From NCBI GenBank assembly GCA_963719285.1, contig CAVRBO010000001.1, forward strand, positions 682,001-746,000: a DNA stretch of 64,000 bases. The letters run 5' to 3'. The DNA comes from C-114 sp963719285 (lineage in GTDB: Bacteria; Chloroflexota; Limnocylindria; Limnocylindrales; CSP1-4). Within the stretch, counting starts at the first letter, position 1. Each line of letters begins with the position of its first letter. A model generated the notes under the pieces. That model saw only the letters and a list, made by a program, of their open reading frames with translations. It did not search any database and was not told the DNA's origin. Shown piece by piece: positions 42,637 through 53,638 of the stretch. Position numbers and translations under genes: made by a program.

Positions 42637-43355
42637 TACGCCGCGGCGCCGCGAGCCAGCTCGGCGAGATGATCGAGCGCGTGGAAGACGAGCCGGCGCA
42701 TCGACTTCGCCGGGGTCCACTCCTCGCCCCGGCTGTCGGTGACGAGGCGGGCCGGCTCGGCTTCGCCGACGGACCTGAGCAGCTCGATCGCCCACGCATG
42801 GGTGGCCGACAGGTAGGCGCGCAGGTCGTCGTCGGGGCCCGGACCGTTGTAGCGGGCCGTCCGCTCGAGCCGCCCGGACAGCCACACCTCCGCGGATCCG
42901 ATGTGGCGGGCGACGGCGAGGGCGGGCCGCTCGGCGGACCGGTCGCGCTGCCGGCGCGAGATCCCGGACTCTCCCGTCGACGGCACCGCGAGCCGATCGA
43001 GGAGCTCGAGCAGATCCACCCGCGCAGCGTCCAGGCGACGGATGCCCAGGGCGAGGCCGTCGGCGGTGATCGCGTCGCGCTCCGGCCCGAACAGCGGGTT
43101 GATCTCGTCCTCGCCGACCCAGCGGGGCGGGACTTCCTCGACCACCTCGAGCGCGGGGCCTATCGGGGCCGGCTCGCGCTCGCCGTGGCGGACGAGCCAC
43201 GCCTCGAACGAGCGCACGACGCCCGGGACGGCAGCCAGCGCCGCCGCGCGGTCGTCGGCCCACGTCGCGCACCCCGGCAGGTCCAGCGCCCACGCGCCGA
43301 ACCGGCCGTAGTCGTAGCCGGGCTCGAGCCAGACGCGGATCGGTCGGTCGGTCAT
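42636..43355 (-). CDS. HicB-like/DinB-like two-domain protein
   Basis: A 239-residue protein joining two domains. Residues about 5-60 (VWLEPGYDYGRFGAWALDLPG then WADDRAAALAAVPGVV) resemble the partial RNase-H fold of HicB antitoxins. From about 100 on is a DinB-type four-helix bundle with metal-type histidines in VARHIGSAEVW, SATHAWAIELL and VFHALDHLAEL. DinB proteins are putative thiol transferases or hydrolases. No HicA toxin gene is adjacent, so a toxin-antitoxin role is unlikely. ATG 43355 gives this N-terminus. Confidence 0.7.
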   Translation of the reverse strand: MTDRPIRVWLEPGYDYGRFGAWALDLPGCATWADDRAAALAAVPGVVRSFEAWLVRHGEREPAPIGPALEVVEEVPPRWVGEDEINPLFGPERDAITADGLALGIRRLDAARVDLLELLDRLAVPSTGESGISRRQRDRSAERPALAVARHIGSAEVWLSGRLERTARYNGPGPDDDLRAYLSATHAWAIELLRSVGEAEPARLVTDSRGEEWTPAKSMRRLVFHALDHLAELARGAAA

Positions 43356-43499
43356 GGCCGGCATCGTACGCCGCGCGGACCCCGGCGGCTCGCGAGGACG
43401 GTGCGCGGAAGAGCACCCGGACCCGCCGATCAGGCGCATCATCTGGCCCAGCCGCCGGCACTGCGGCAGACGCCCGTCGGGGCGAGGAGGAGCACGACG

Positions 43500-44312
43500 A
43501 TGAGGACCCGGTCCCCGGGGTTCGGCGCGTCCGACCAGGCGAGCCGGCCGGCATTCCGGCTCCTCCTCGGGGTGCAGGCGCTCGCCACGATCGTGTTCGG
43601 CGTGATCCCCCTCGGACTCCCCGCCACGTTCGCCGGCGCGACCGGGTACAGCGGGGACGACCCGTACATCTATCGCCTCGCGGGCGCTGCCACGGCGGGC
43701 TATCTGATCGCGGCGCTCGTCGCGCTCGCCGGTCGGAAACGCTGGCCGGACCTGCGCATCCCGACCGCCGCCACCTTGACGTTCGCGACCGCGGTCGCCG
43801 TGAGTTGCGCGGTCACGATCGTGGGCGGGGACGATCATCCGGTCGTCTTCGTCGTTCTCCTCGCGGCCGTCGCGTTCGCCGTACCTGCCGGCTACTGGCT
43901 GCGCCGGGACGAGGGGACGCCGATGCTCCCGGGGAGCGGCCTGGATCAGCCGAGCCGCATCGTCATCGGCCTGGCGACCCTTTCGGCCGCCGTGTTCGGG
44001 CTGCTGCCGATCGTCGCCCCGGTGACGTTCGCGAGTGCCTTCGGCCTCGTCGGGACGGACGTCTGGATCTTCCGGATGGCCGGTTCCGCGTGCCTCGGGT
44101 ACGCGGTCGCCTTTGTCCTCGAGCTCCGCGCGGCCGGTTATCAGCCGATCGCGGTCCAGAACCTCGCCGCGATCGCGTTCACCGCGTTCGCGGCGGTCGC
44201 TTCGTGGCTCTCGGTCGCCTCGGGAACGGGCGGCATCCTCGCCCCCGTCGTCGCTATCGCCGCCACGTTCTTCGCGCTCGCTCTCGGCTGGCTCGCGGTC
44301 CGCGACCGCTGA
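43500..44312 (+). CDS. Membrane protein with internal tandem duplication
   Basis: A 270-residue protein with about eight helices in two similar halves. The first half reads GVQALATIVFGVIPLGLPATFAG..YIYRLAGAATAGYLIAALVAL; the second, GLATLSAAVFGLLPIVAPVTFAS..WIFRMAGSACLGYAVAFVLEL. It starts at ATG 43500, behind AGGAGG. The repeat suggests a pseudo-twofold membrane fold, as in many small transporters. The family is not recognised and the neighbours are unrelated. Confidence 0.7.
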   Translation: MRTRSPGFGASDQASRPAFRLLLGVQALATIVFGVIPLGLPATFAGATGYSGDDPYIYRLAGAATAGYLIAALVALAGRKRWPDLRIPTAATLTFATAVAVSCAVTIVGGDDHPVVFVVLLAAVAFAVPAGYWLRRDEGTPMLPGSGLDQPSRIVIGLATLSAAVFGLLPIVAPVTFASAFGLVGTDVWIFRMAGSACLGYAVAFVLELRAAGYQPIAVQNLAAIAFTAFAAVASWLSVASGTGGILAPVVAIAATFFALALGWLAVRDR

Positions 44313-44396
44313 TCGGACCGGCGCCCTGGCGTCGAGCACCGCCACAGGCCGTCGCGTCCGGCCGATCCACCGCCCACGGCCGGTCGGGCGGGGCGT

Positions 44397-46793
<2,397 letters not shown>

Positions 46794-46824
46794 GCTCCAA
46801 AGGGTACACGGTTCGGCAGGAACA

Positions 46825-46836
46825 GAACAGGCGTTC
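46825..46836. promoter_or_regulatory. LexA (SOS) box upstream of uvrB
   Basis: GAAC-AGGC-GTTC fits the GAAC-N4-GTTC LexA consensus and differs from the uvrA site at one base. It is nested in a wider inverted repeat with arms CGGCAG and CTGCCG. It lies 32 bp before the uvrB start. Confidence 0.8.
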
Positions 46837-46968
46837 TGCCGTTCGGACGAGGGGCGGGCGGTACGAGTGGAACGTCCCGGCCGAACGAAAGAGCCGCTCG
46901 AAACGATGGCCGCCGGCTGCCATGCTCGGCTCCGGGTCGGGTGAGGGCCACGGTCGTGGGCGTGCCCG

Positions 46969-47562
46969 ATGGGTTCCAGTGGAGCGGACGTGCGACGGAA
47001 TGGTCTTGGACGGAGCGGCGCCCGCCCCCGGCGGGCGCGGGAGGATGGTCAGGGTCTCGTCGAGTTCGCGCTGGTCCTGCCGATCTTCGTCCTGCTCCTG
47101 ATGTTCATGATCGAGTACGGCTTCCTGTACAACAACATCCTGACCGTCCAGTTCGCCGCGCGGCAGGGCGTGAGCGCGGCCGCCGAGGCCGGGGCCAACG
47201 ACGGTGCCGACTGCACGATCCTCAAGGCGATCGAGACGGCTCTGACGGTGCCGATCGACAAGACGAAGATCACGTTCGTCGACATCTTCCAGTCGGACTC
47301 GAACGGCGACCCCGTGCCCGGCGTCGTGAACCACTACACGCGGACCGGGACCCTGGACTGCCCGGGCAACGTCGACCAGCCGTACACGCTCGTCGGCGGC
47401 GAAGGCTATCCGCAGACCGCGCGCCACGACGCGATCGCGGCCGGGCTCGACATCGTCGGCGTGCAGATCGGGTACATCTACAACGGCATCACGCCGATCG
47501 GTTCCGGCCGCAGCTGGAGCGTGTCCGACGGGGCCACGCTGCGGATGGAGCCCAAGCAGTGA
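46969..47562 (+). CDS. TadE-like pilus assembly protein (first copy)
   Basis: A 197-residue pseudopilin-like protein. A basic leader is followed by the TadE signature GQGLVEFALVLPIFVLLLMF (residues about 27-46, with the conserved Glu), the site handled by prepilin peptidase. An extracellular domain with two Cys follows. Its stop overlaps the next gene as GTGA. Start ATG 46969 is the longest; GTG 46990 is an alternative. Confidence 0.85.
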   Translation: MGSSGADVRRNGLGRSGARPRRAREDGQGLVEFALVLPIFVLLLMFMIEYGFLYNNILTVQFAARQGVSAAAEAGANDGADCTILKAIETALTVPIDKTKITFVDIFQSDSNGDPVPGVVNHYTRTGTLDCPGNVDQPYTLVGGEGYPQTARHDAIAAGLDIVGVQIGYIYNGITPIGSGRSWSVSDGATLRMEPKQ

Positions 47563-48137
47563 CCGGCCGCACGATCCGGCTGCGACGAGCCGGCGGCGGA
47601 GAACGTCGTCATCAACGTGGGCAGTCGCTCGTCGAGTTCACCCTCATCCTCCCGGTGTTCCTGCTCGTCCTCCTCGGGATGCTCGAGTACGGCTCGGCGT
47701 ACGACCACCGGACGGCCATGGCCTACGCGGTCCGCGAGGGCGCCCGGGTCGGCGCGAGCCTGGGCAACGGCGGGTCGTCGCCGGGCACGGTCGACCCGGC
47801 GATCGTCGCCGCCGTCCAGCGCGGCCTGACGAACCCGATCCTCATCGACAACATCACGTCCATAGACATCTACCAGGCGGACGCGGCCGGCAAGCCGATG
47901 ACCGGGAAGATGGATTCGTACGACAAGGACGGCAACCTCATCGGCTCCGCCGGGTGGCCCGCCGCGAGCCGGGTCGTCGGCCTCAACGGCGATTCGATCG
48001 GCGTCCGCGTCCGCTACGACTTCCACCCGATCACGCCGCTCGGGACGCTCATGGGCGTCGTCTTCTCGCCGATCCCGGGCTACTCGATCATCCCGATGGC
48101 CGACTCGTCGGTCATGCACCTCGAGCCGATCCCTTGA
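47559..48137 (+). CDS. TadE-like pilus assembly protein (second copy)
   Basis: A 192-residue TadE-type protein with the motif GQSLVEFTLILPVFLLVLLG near residue 21, then a soluble domain rich in Gly and Asp. GTG 47559 overlaps the preceding stop (GTGA), and its own stop overlaps the next start (TTGA). Two dissimilar TadE proteins in series probably form heteromeric minor pilins of one Tad pilus. Confidence 0.85.
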   Translation: MTGRTIRLRRAGGGERRHQRGQSLVEFTLILPVFLLVLLGMLEYGSAYDHRTAMAYAVREGARVGASLGNGGSSPGTVDPAIVAAVQRGLTNPILIDNITSIDIYQADAAGKPMTGKMDSYDKDGNLIGSAGWPAASRVVGLNGDSIGVRVRYDFHPITPLGTLMGVVFSPIPGYSIIPMADSSVMHLEPIP

Positions 48138-49711
48138 CCGGCTTCCCGCGCGGACTCCGACGGCGTCGGGTGGGCGAGGCCGCCGCTCGCGCCACCCGCC
48201 GCCGGGGCCGGGGCCAGATCCTGATCATGTTCGCGTTGTCGATCGGGCTGCTGTTCGGGCTGATCGGCCTGGTCGTCGATGTGGGCAACTGGTGGAACGA
48301 GTCGCTTCACGTCCAGCTGGCGGCGGAGGCGGGCGCGCTCGCAGGCGTCCCGTACATGCCCGGCGACTTCGTGACCGCTTCGTCGAAGGCCAAGGCCGAG
48401 GCGACCAAGAACGGATTCACGGCCGGCACCGGGACGACCGTCACGACGGCCGTCGACCCGCAGTCCGATCGCCGCCTGGACGTCACGATCTCCAAGCAGT
48501 TCAACACGATCTTCCTGGGCCTGCTCGGCATGCCCAAGGTCACGATCACCCGCCAGGCCGTGGGCGAGTACACGCTGCCCGTCCCGATGGGCAGTCCCCT
48601 CAGCGTGTACGGCGACAACAGCGGCTCCTTCTGGGCGGCGGCGGAAGCGCAGGGCACGAACCGCTCCGCCGGTGACGCGTTCGGGACGTACTACAACCCC
48701 ATCCCGACGCTCAACGGCCAGTACGTCCCGGCCGGCTACCAGTACGCGATCGACGTCCCGGCCGGAGCGGGCGCCACGAACATCGACCTGTACGACCCCA
48801 CGTTCTGCGCGGTCGACGACCAGAAGGGCACCGGCGACCACTGGATCCCGTGGAACCAGTCCGGCCAGCCCGCGGTGTCGACCTACTACACGCTGTGGAC
48901 CGATCCGGCCCAGACGCCGCTGGACTATACCGATGACGTGGTCGCGGCCTCGTCCGGGACATTGTTCGAGAACGAGCGACAGGTCGACAAGAGCGCCGCC
49001 TTGCGGAACACCCAGGCCACGCCCTATCCGGGCAATGCGTTCTGGAGCCTGCCCGACTGCACCACGACCCCCTATCACAACAAGTGGTGGACCTTTGCGA
49101 CCGTGACGACCCCCGGGACGTACCGGCTCCAGGTGACGACGACCAACCCGTCGAACATCAACGACCAGAAGAACACGAGCGCGGAGAACATGTGGTCGTT
49201 GCGCGCCATCGCGACGGACCCGACCCATCCGGCCCACGTGTACGGCCTGGGCAAGATGGTCATCTACGCCAACGTGTCGGCCGGCACGACGCTCTTCTAC
49301 CTCAGCCGGATCGAGGCGGTCCACGCCGGCAAGACGATGGTCATCCAGCTGTTCGACCCGGGCGACGCCTCCGGCAACTCGAGCATCCAGATCCTCCAGC
49401 CGACGACGACTGGATACACCCCGGCCACCTTCAGCTATACGGCCGACTCGAACGCGGCGGGCTCGAAGAGCGGAACCAACGTCACGTCGCTCGCGACCAC
49501 GATCAGCGGAACGGCCCAGTACAACAACTCCTGGGTCACCCTGACCGTGAGCCTGCCCAAGACCTACACGGCGCCACTGCCGCCCGGCGAGCCTGCCGGG
49601 ACGGACGGCGGCTGGTGGAAGATCAAGTACAACTTCACGAGCACGACCACCGACACGACCACCTGGCAGGTGTCGATCCGGGGCAACCCCGTCCATCTCG
49701 TCCAGCCGTAG
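48134..49711 (+). CDS. TadG-like pilus assembly protein
   Basis: A 525-residue protein. A basic leader precedes the TadG/TadE_like transmembrane segment RGQILIMFALSIGLLFGLIG, then VVDVGNWWNESLHVQLAAEAGALAG, typical of TadG. The large extracytoplasmic part is rich in Thr, Asn, Tyr and Trp and looks beta-structured; no vWA MIDAS motif is clear. Start TTG 48134 overlaps the upstream stop, which supports this rare codon. It probably anchors or caps the pilus in the envelope. Confidence 0.8.
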   Translation: MTGFPRGLRRRRVGEAAARATRRRGRGQILIMFALSIGLLFGLIGLVVDVGNWWNESLHVQLAAEAGALAGVPYMPGDFVTASSKAKAEATKNGFTAGTGTTVTTAVDPQSDRRLDVTISKQFNTIFLGLLGMPKVTITRQAVGEYTLPVPMGSPLSVYGDNSGSFWAAAEAQGTNRSAGDAFGTYYNPIPTLNGQYVPAGYQYAIDVPAGAGATNIDLYDPTFCAVDDQKGTGDHWIPWNQSGQPAVSTYYTLWTDPAQTPLDYTDDVVAASSGTLFENERQVDKSAALRNTQATPYPGNAFWSLPDCTTTPYHNKWWTFATVTTPGTYRLQVTTTNPSNINDQKNTSAENMWSLRAIATDPTHPAHVYGLGKMVIYANVSAGTTLFYLSRIEAVHAGKTMVIQLFDPGDASGNSSIQILQPTTTGYTPATFSYTADSNAAGSKSGTNVTSLATTISGTAQYNNSWVTLTVSLPKTYTAPLPPGEPAGTDGGWWKIKYNFTSTTTDTTTWQVSIRGNPVHLVQP

Positions 49712-49718
49712 GAGCCCG

Positions 49719-49860
49719 GACGCCCAGGACGCCCGGACGCCGCAGGACGCCCGGACGCTGCCCGTAGTCCGGCAAGGTCCCCTTCGCCGGTACTTCCGGG
49801 GAGTGGTGGCAGCACGCACCACCCCGGAGAATCCTGAGCGGAGGGGACGCTCCCCGCGTC
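49719..49860 (+). other. Structured spacer between tadG and cpaB
   Basis: The 170-bp spacer starts with repeated GGACGCCC units (49720-49757). Three hairpins follow: CCGGC/GCCGG (49769-49773/49786-49790); a long 12-bp stem with a 2-nt bulge (49795-49808/49817-49828, loop GCAGCACG); and GGGGA-CGC-TCCCC near 49843-49855. There is no T-run. It may be a cis-regulatory leader of cpaB, an mRNA processing site, or an attenuator. It includes CACGCAC and GGGACGC, echoing GEMM c-di-GMP riboswitch cores, but the rest of that motif is missing. Confidence 0.45.
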
Positions 49861-49881
49861 CCGCATGAGGCGATCACCCCG

Positions 49882-50778
49882 ATGGAGATGGAGTACAAGG
49901 ACCCGAACCGCCGAGGACGGTACATCGTCATCCTCGGCGTGGTCCTCGCCCTCGCGGCCGGCGGCGCGGCCTACTACACGATCAACCAGGCTCAGCAGCA
50001 AGCCGGCGCGGGCGGACTTCAGACGGTCACGATCGTGGTCGCGCTCAAGGACATCCCGGCGCGCAAGGCGATCGAAGCCGAAGACGTCGGGACCCGTGAC
50101 GTGCCCATCGACGACACGAACGCTCGGGGCGTCTTCACCGACGCCAAGAAGGTCATCGGCCTCGTGCCGAGCGTGCAGATCCTCGTCGGCCAGCCGATCT
50201 ACGCCAACCTCCTGGGCACGGGCTCGCAGGGAGGCACCCTCGTGATCCTCAACCCGGGCGAGGTGGTGACCCCGACCAGCGAAGCCTGGCGCGCGGTATC
50301 GCTCACCGTGCCCGACGACCGGGCGGTCGGCGGCCTGATCCGGGCCGGCGACACGGTCGACGTGTTCGTCACCCTGAGCGTGGTGGTCCCGGCGTCGCTC
50401 CTCGATGCCGGCAAGTTCTACTCGGACCGGTCGACGAAGATCACGTACCAGAACCTCACGGTCCTCGCCAAGGCGACCTCGTTCTACGTGGTCAAGGTTC
50501 CCGAGAACCTGGCCGAGGAGATCAGCCACCTCCAGGCGAGTGGTGCGGCCTCGTTCAGCTTCGCGCTCCGGCCGCCGTCCGATACCCGGATCGTCGATGC
50601 CTCCAGGCTCGGCGAGACGACGAGCATCATCATCCAGCGCTACGGGCTGCCGATCCCGGTCGTCTACCCGGCCGGCTCGGGCGGCGTGGTCCTCCCCGGC
50701 TCGACCCTGCCGCCCTCCCCCTCCCCGGCCCCGTCCGGCGCCCCATCGAGCTCGGGCTCGCCGGACCTGAACCCCTAG
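49882..50778 (+). CDS. cpaB: CpaB/RcpC-type Flp pilus assembly protein
   Basis: A 298-residue protein with one N-terminal helix (YIVILGVVLALAAGGAAYY) and a SAF domain beginning VVALKDIPARKAIEAEDV (about residues 53-70). The RcpC/CpaB core follows, with AVSLTVPDDRAVGGLIRAGDTVDVFVT. The C-terminus is a Pro/Ser-rich tail. CpaB sits in the periplasm or cell wall and stabilises the pilus channel. No cpaF, tadB or tadC gene is present here; a strong hairpin ends the transcript just downstream. Confidence 0.88.
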   Translation: MEMEYKDPNRRGRYIVILGVVLALAAGGAAYYTINQAQQQAGAGGLQTVTIVVALKDIPARKAIEAEDVGTRDVPIDDTNARGVFTDAKKVIGLVPSVQILVGQPIYANLLGTGSQGGTLVILNPGEVVTPTSEAWRAVSLTVPDDRAVGGLIRAGDTVDVFVTLSVVVPASLLDAGKFYSDRSTKITYQNLTVLAKATSFYVVKVPENLAEEISHLQASGAASFSFALRPPSDTRIVDASRLGETTSIIIQRYGLPIPVVYPAGSGGVVLPGSTLPPSPSPAPSGAPSSSGSPDLNP

Positions 50779-50794
50779 TTTCCCTTCCTGGATG

Positions 50795-50826
50795 CGCTGG
50801 GAGCCGCGGCGACGCGGCTCCCAGCG
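50795..50826. terminator. Perfect 14-bp bidirectional terminator between cpaB and coaE
   Basis: CGCTGGGAGCCGCG and its exact complement enclose a GCGA (GNRA) tetraloop. It lies 16 bp after the cpaB stop and 82 bp after the coaE stop on the other strand. It is the strongest hairpin noted in this window. T-tracts are absent, as is usual at this GC level. Confidence 0.8.
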
Positions 50827-50908
50827 ATTCGCGTCCCGCGTTCCCGACCCCTACACACGAGCCTCGCTCGGCCCGGGTCGGCGACAGGGATCCGCGAGTG
50901 CCTTCGAC

Positions 50909-51532
50909 CTACGACGCGCCCCGTCGGCGCACGACCCGGTCCCACAGGCGCGCGACCCGCTGCTCCGCCTCCGCCGGCGCGCCGGACGTGTCGACGATCA
51001 CGATCCCCGGGCGAGCCGCCAGCACCCGCTCGCGCATCCCGGCCTGAGCCGCGATCCGGCGGTCCGCGTCGGCCGGGTCCATGCCCCGCCCGATCAGCCG
51101 CGCACGCTGGTCGGGACACGAGACCCACCACACCTCGTCGCACAGGTCGGCCAGGCCGCCCTCGACGAGCTTGATCGCCTCGATGACCACGGCCGGCGCC
51201 CCGGTTCCCTCGGCGGTCGCGATCTCCATCAGGATCCGGGGCCGCACGAGCGGGTGGACGATCGACTCCAACGCGCGGAGCGCATCCGGGTCGGCGAAGA
51301 CGACCCGAGCCAGCGCCGCCCGATCGAGCGTGCCGTCGCCCGCCCGGACCGCCTCCCCGTACGCTGCCAGCACCGCGTCGTGGCCCGGCTGGCCGGGGGC
51401 CGTTACCTCGCGGGCGACGACGTCGGCATCCACGACGACCGCGCCGCGCGCGCCGAGCCAGCCGGCCACGGTCGTCTTTCCGCAGCCGATCGGTCCGGTG
51501 AGGCCGATCCGGAGCGTGCGTCCCCTGGTCAC
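50909..51532 (-). CDS. coaE: Dephospho-CoA kinase
   Basis: A 207-residue kinase for the last step of coenzyme A synthesis. The P-loop GLTGPIGCGKTTVAGWL opens it, then ARGAVVVDADVVAREV, ALESIVHPLVRPRI and VVIEAIKLVEGGL. GTG 51532 overlaps the ABC-F stop (GTGA). The much longer open frame to 54004 belongs to the ABC-F gene, whose frameshift merges them. Confidence 0.92.
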   Translation of the reverse strand: MTRGRTLRIGLTGPIGCGKTTVAGWLGARGAVVVDADVVAREVTAPGQPGHDAVLAAYGEAVRAGDGTLDRAALARVVFADPDALRALESIVHPLVRPRILMEIATAEGTGAPAVVIEAIKLVEGGLADLCDEVWWVSCPDQRARLIGRGMDPADADRRIAAQAGMRERVLAARPGIVIVDTSGAPAEAEQRVARLWDRVVRRRGAS

Positions 51533-53638
51533 GGGGCGCGCTCCTCGGTCTCGAGCCAGGCCTCCTCGGCCGCCTCGAGCGCGATGGTCACGTCGGCCAG
51601 CTCCGAAGTGACGCGCCGGAGCTCGACGAAGTTCGCGAGCACGGCCGGGTCGGACGCGGCCAGCTCGAGATGGTTCTTGCGCAGCCCGAGGCGAGTCAGC
51701 TCGGCCTCGACCGTGGCCTTCTGCCGGCGATAGGCGTCCTTCGACAGCCGGGGGCCTCGGCTCCGCCCCGACCCCGACGCGGCACGCCGGCCGGACGCTG
51801 ACGCCGCCGGCGCCGCCCCGGTCGACCTCGATACCGCCGAACCTCTCGACCCGACCGCGGCGCCGCTCGCCGTGGGCATCGCGACCGGCCCCACGACGTT
51901 CGTCCGGCCGCCATGGAGGCGGCGCGCCTCCGCGTCGGCGGCGGAGGCCGGCGTCCAGCCGTCGGCGATGGCGGAGCGCCAGGCGCGATAGCCACCGTCG
52001 AACGGGACCGCGAGCCCACTGGTCGACGACCCACAGCCGGTCGCAGATCGTCTCGAGCAGGCGGCGGTCGTGCGAGACGACGAGGATCGTCGCGGGGGTG
52101 CCCACCAGGAACGCCTCGATCGCCTCGCGGGCGGGGATGTCGAGGTGGTTCGTCGGCTCGTCGAGGAGCAACAGGTTCGAGGGCATGATCCCGAGCAGCG
52201 CCAGCTCGAGGCGCGAGCGCTCACCGCCCGACAGGAGGCGGACCTCCTTGAACACGTCCTCGCCCTGGAACAGGAACCGGGCGAGGTAGCCGCGGGCCTC
52301 GCCGGCCGTGACCGGCATGGCGCCGAGCACGGCGTCGAGCACCGTCGCGCCCGGGATCGCCGCGTCGCGCAGCTGGGCGAGGTAGCCGACCTGGACCGCG
52401 TTGCCGAAGCGCAGGCCGCCGTCCAGGGGCTGCAGGTCGCCGGCGATCGTGCGCAGGATCGTCGTCTTGCCGGCGCCGTTCGGCCCGACGATCCCGACGC
52501 GTTCCCCGCGCGAGGCGGTGAGCCACGGGGCGCGGGCGACCACGACGGGACCGGCCGACTCGACCGTCGGCGTCGGTCCGTCGGCGTCCGGGTCAGCGGC
52601 CGCCGGATCGGGCCGCCGACCCGGCGGGTAGCCGGCGACGAGCCCATCGAGGGTGACGACCGTCTCGCCCGAACGCGACGGTCCGGCGCCGGCCAGGGCG
52701 GTCGTGGGCAGCCGGAGCCTGGAGCGGGAGCGCGGCGGTTCGACCCTGGTCGCCTGCAACCGGTCGAGCCGGGCCTCGTGTTCGTGCATCTTCGAGAACT
52801 TGCGATGGCTGCGGTAGCGCTGGACGAGCTCCTGCTCCCGAGCGATCTCTGCCGACCGCCCTTCGGCGTCCTTCGTCGCCCGCTGGTCGCGCTCCACCCG
52901 CTGGCGGTGGTAGGCGGAGTAATCGCCCCGGAACACCGTGATCCGCCGGTCGCGCAGCTCCCAGATCCGGGTGACCGTCGCGTCGAGGAACGCCCGGTCG
53001 TGCGACGCGACGAGGAGCGAGCCCGTCCGCCGGCGGAGATGCTCCTCGATCCATTCGAGGGCGTCGAGGTCGAGGTGGTTCGTCGGCTCGTCCAGGAGCA
53101 GCAGCTCGGGGTCGGCGATGACCAGGCGGGCGAGGGCCGCCCGCGTCTGCTGGCCGCCCGACATCGCGACCGGCGGCCGGCTCCACTCGGTCCGGGGGAA
53201 CCCGAGCCCGGACAGGGCCTCGTCGACGCGCTGGTCGAGGGTGTAACCGCCCATCACCTCGAACTCGTGCTGGAGGCGCTCGTACGCGGGCTCGGTGACC
53301 CGGTGATCCTGCTCGAGCCGGCGCAGCTCGGCCTCCATCCGTTCGAGGTGTTCGGCACCGGCCCGGACCGCGATCCGCAGGTCCGGTGCGGCCATGAACG
53401 CGGGGTCGAGGTGGGTCTCCTGGAGCAGGAAGCCGAGGCGGAGGCCGCGTTTGCGCGAGACCTCTCCGCGGTCAGGCTCGTCGATGCCCGCGGCGATGCG
53501 CAGGAGCGTCGTCTTGCCGGCGCCGTTGGGACCGACGAGACCGATCCGCTCGCCGAGTGCGATCGAGGCGCTGACGTCGTCGAGGATGACGAACGTGCCG
53601 ATCTCCCGGCGCACCGCGCCGAGACGGAGGATCGACAT
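51529..53638 (-). CDS. ABC-F family ATPase (Uup/EttA-like), frameshifted
   Basis: A soluble duplicated ABC ATPase without membrane helices, of the group that acts on ribosomes or gives antibiotic resistance. Domain 1: GLVGPNGAGKTTLLRIAAG and MSGGQQTRAALARLV with LLLDEPTNHLDLDALEWIEE. Domain 2: GIVGPNGAGKTTILRTIAG and LSGGERSRLELALLG with LLLDEPTNHLDIPAREAIE. The frame breaks near 52021 after DRLWVVDQ; removing one base continues GLAVPFDGGYRAW and a coiled-coil C-terminal domain (AYRRQKATVEAELTRLG), giving 702 residues. It lies between mutM and coaE with overlapping ends. Confidence 0.88.

Noticed and set aside
42636..43355. HicAB toxin-antitoxin system
   Set aside because: Only a HicB-like domain is present, fused to DinB, and there is no HicA-sized gene on either side.
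49795..49880. GEMM (cyclic di-GMP) riboswitch before cpaB
   Set aside because: CACGCAC and GGGACGC are present, but the GCAAAGCC segment and the conserved paired regions are not; kept only as an unclassified structured spacer.
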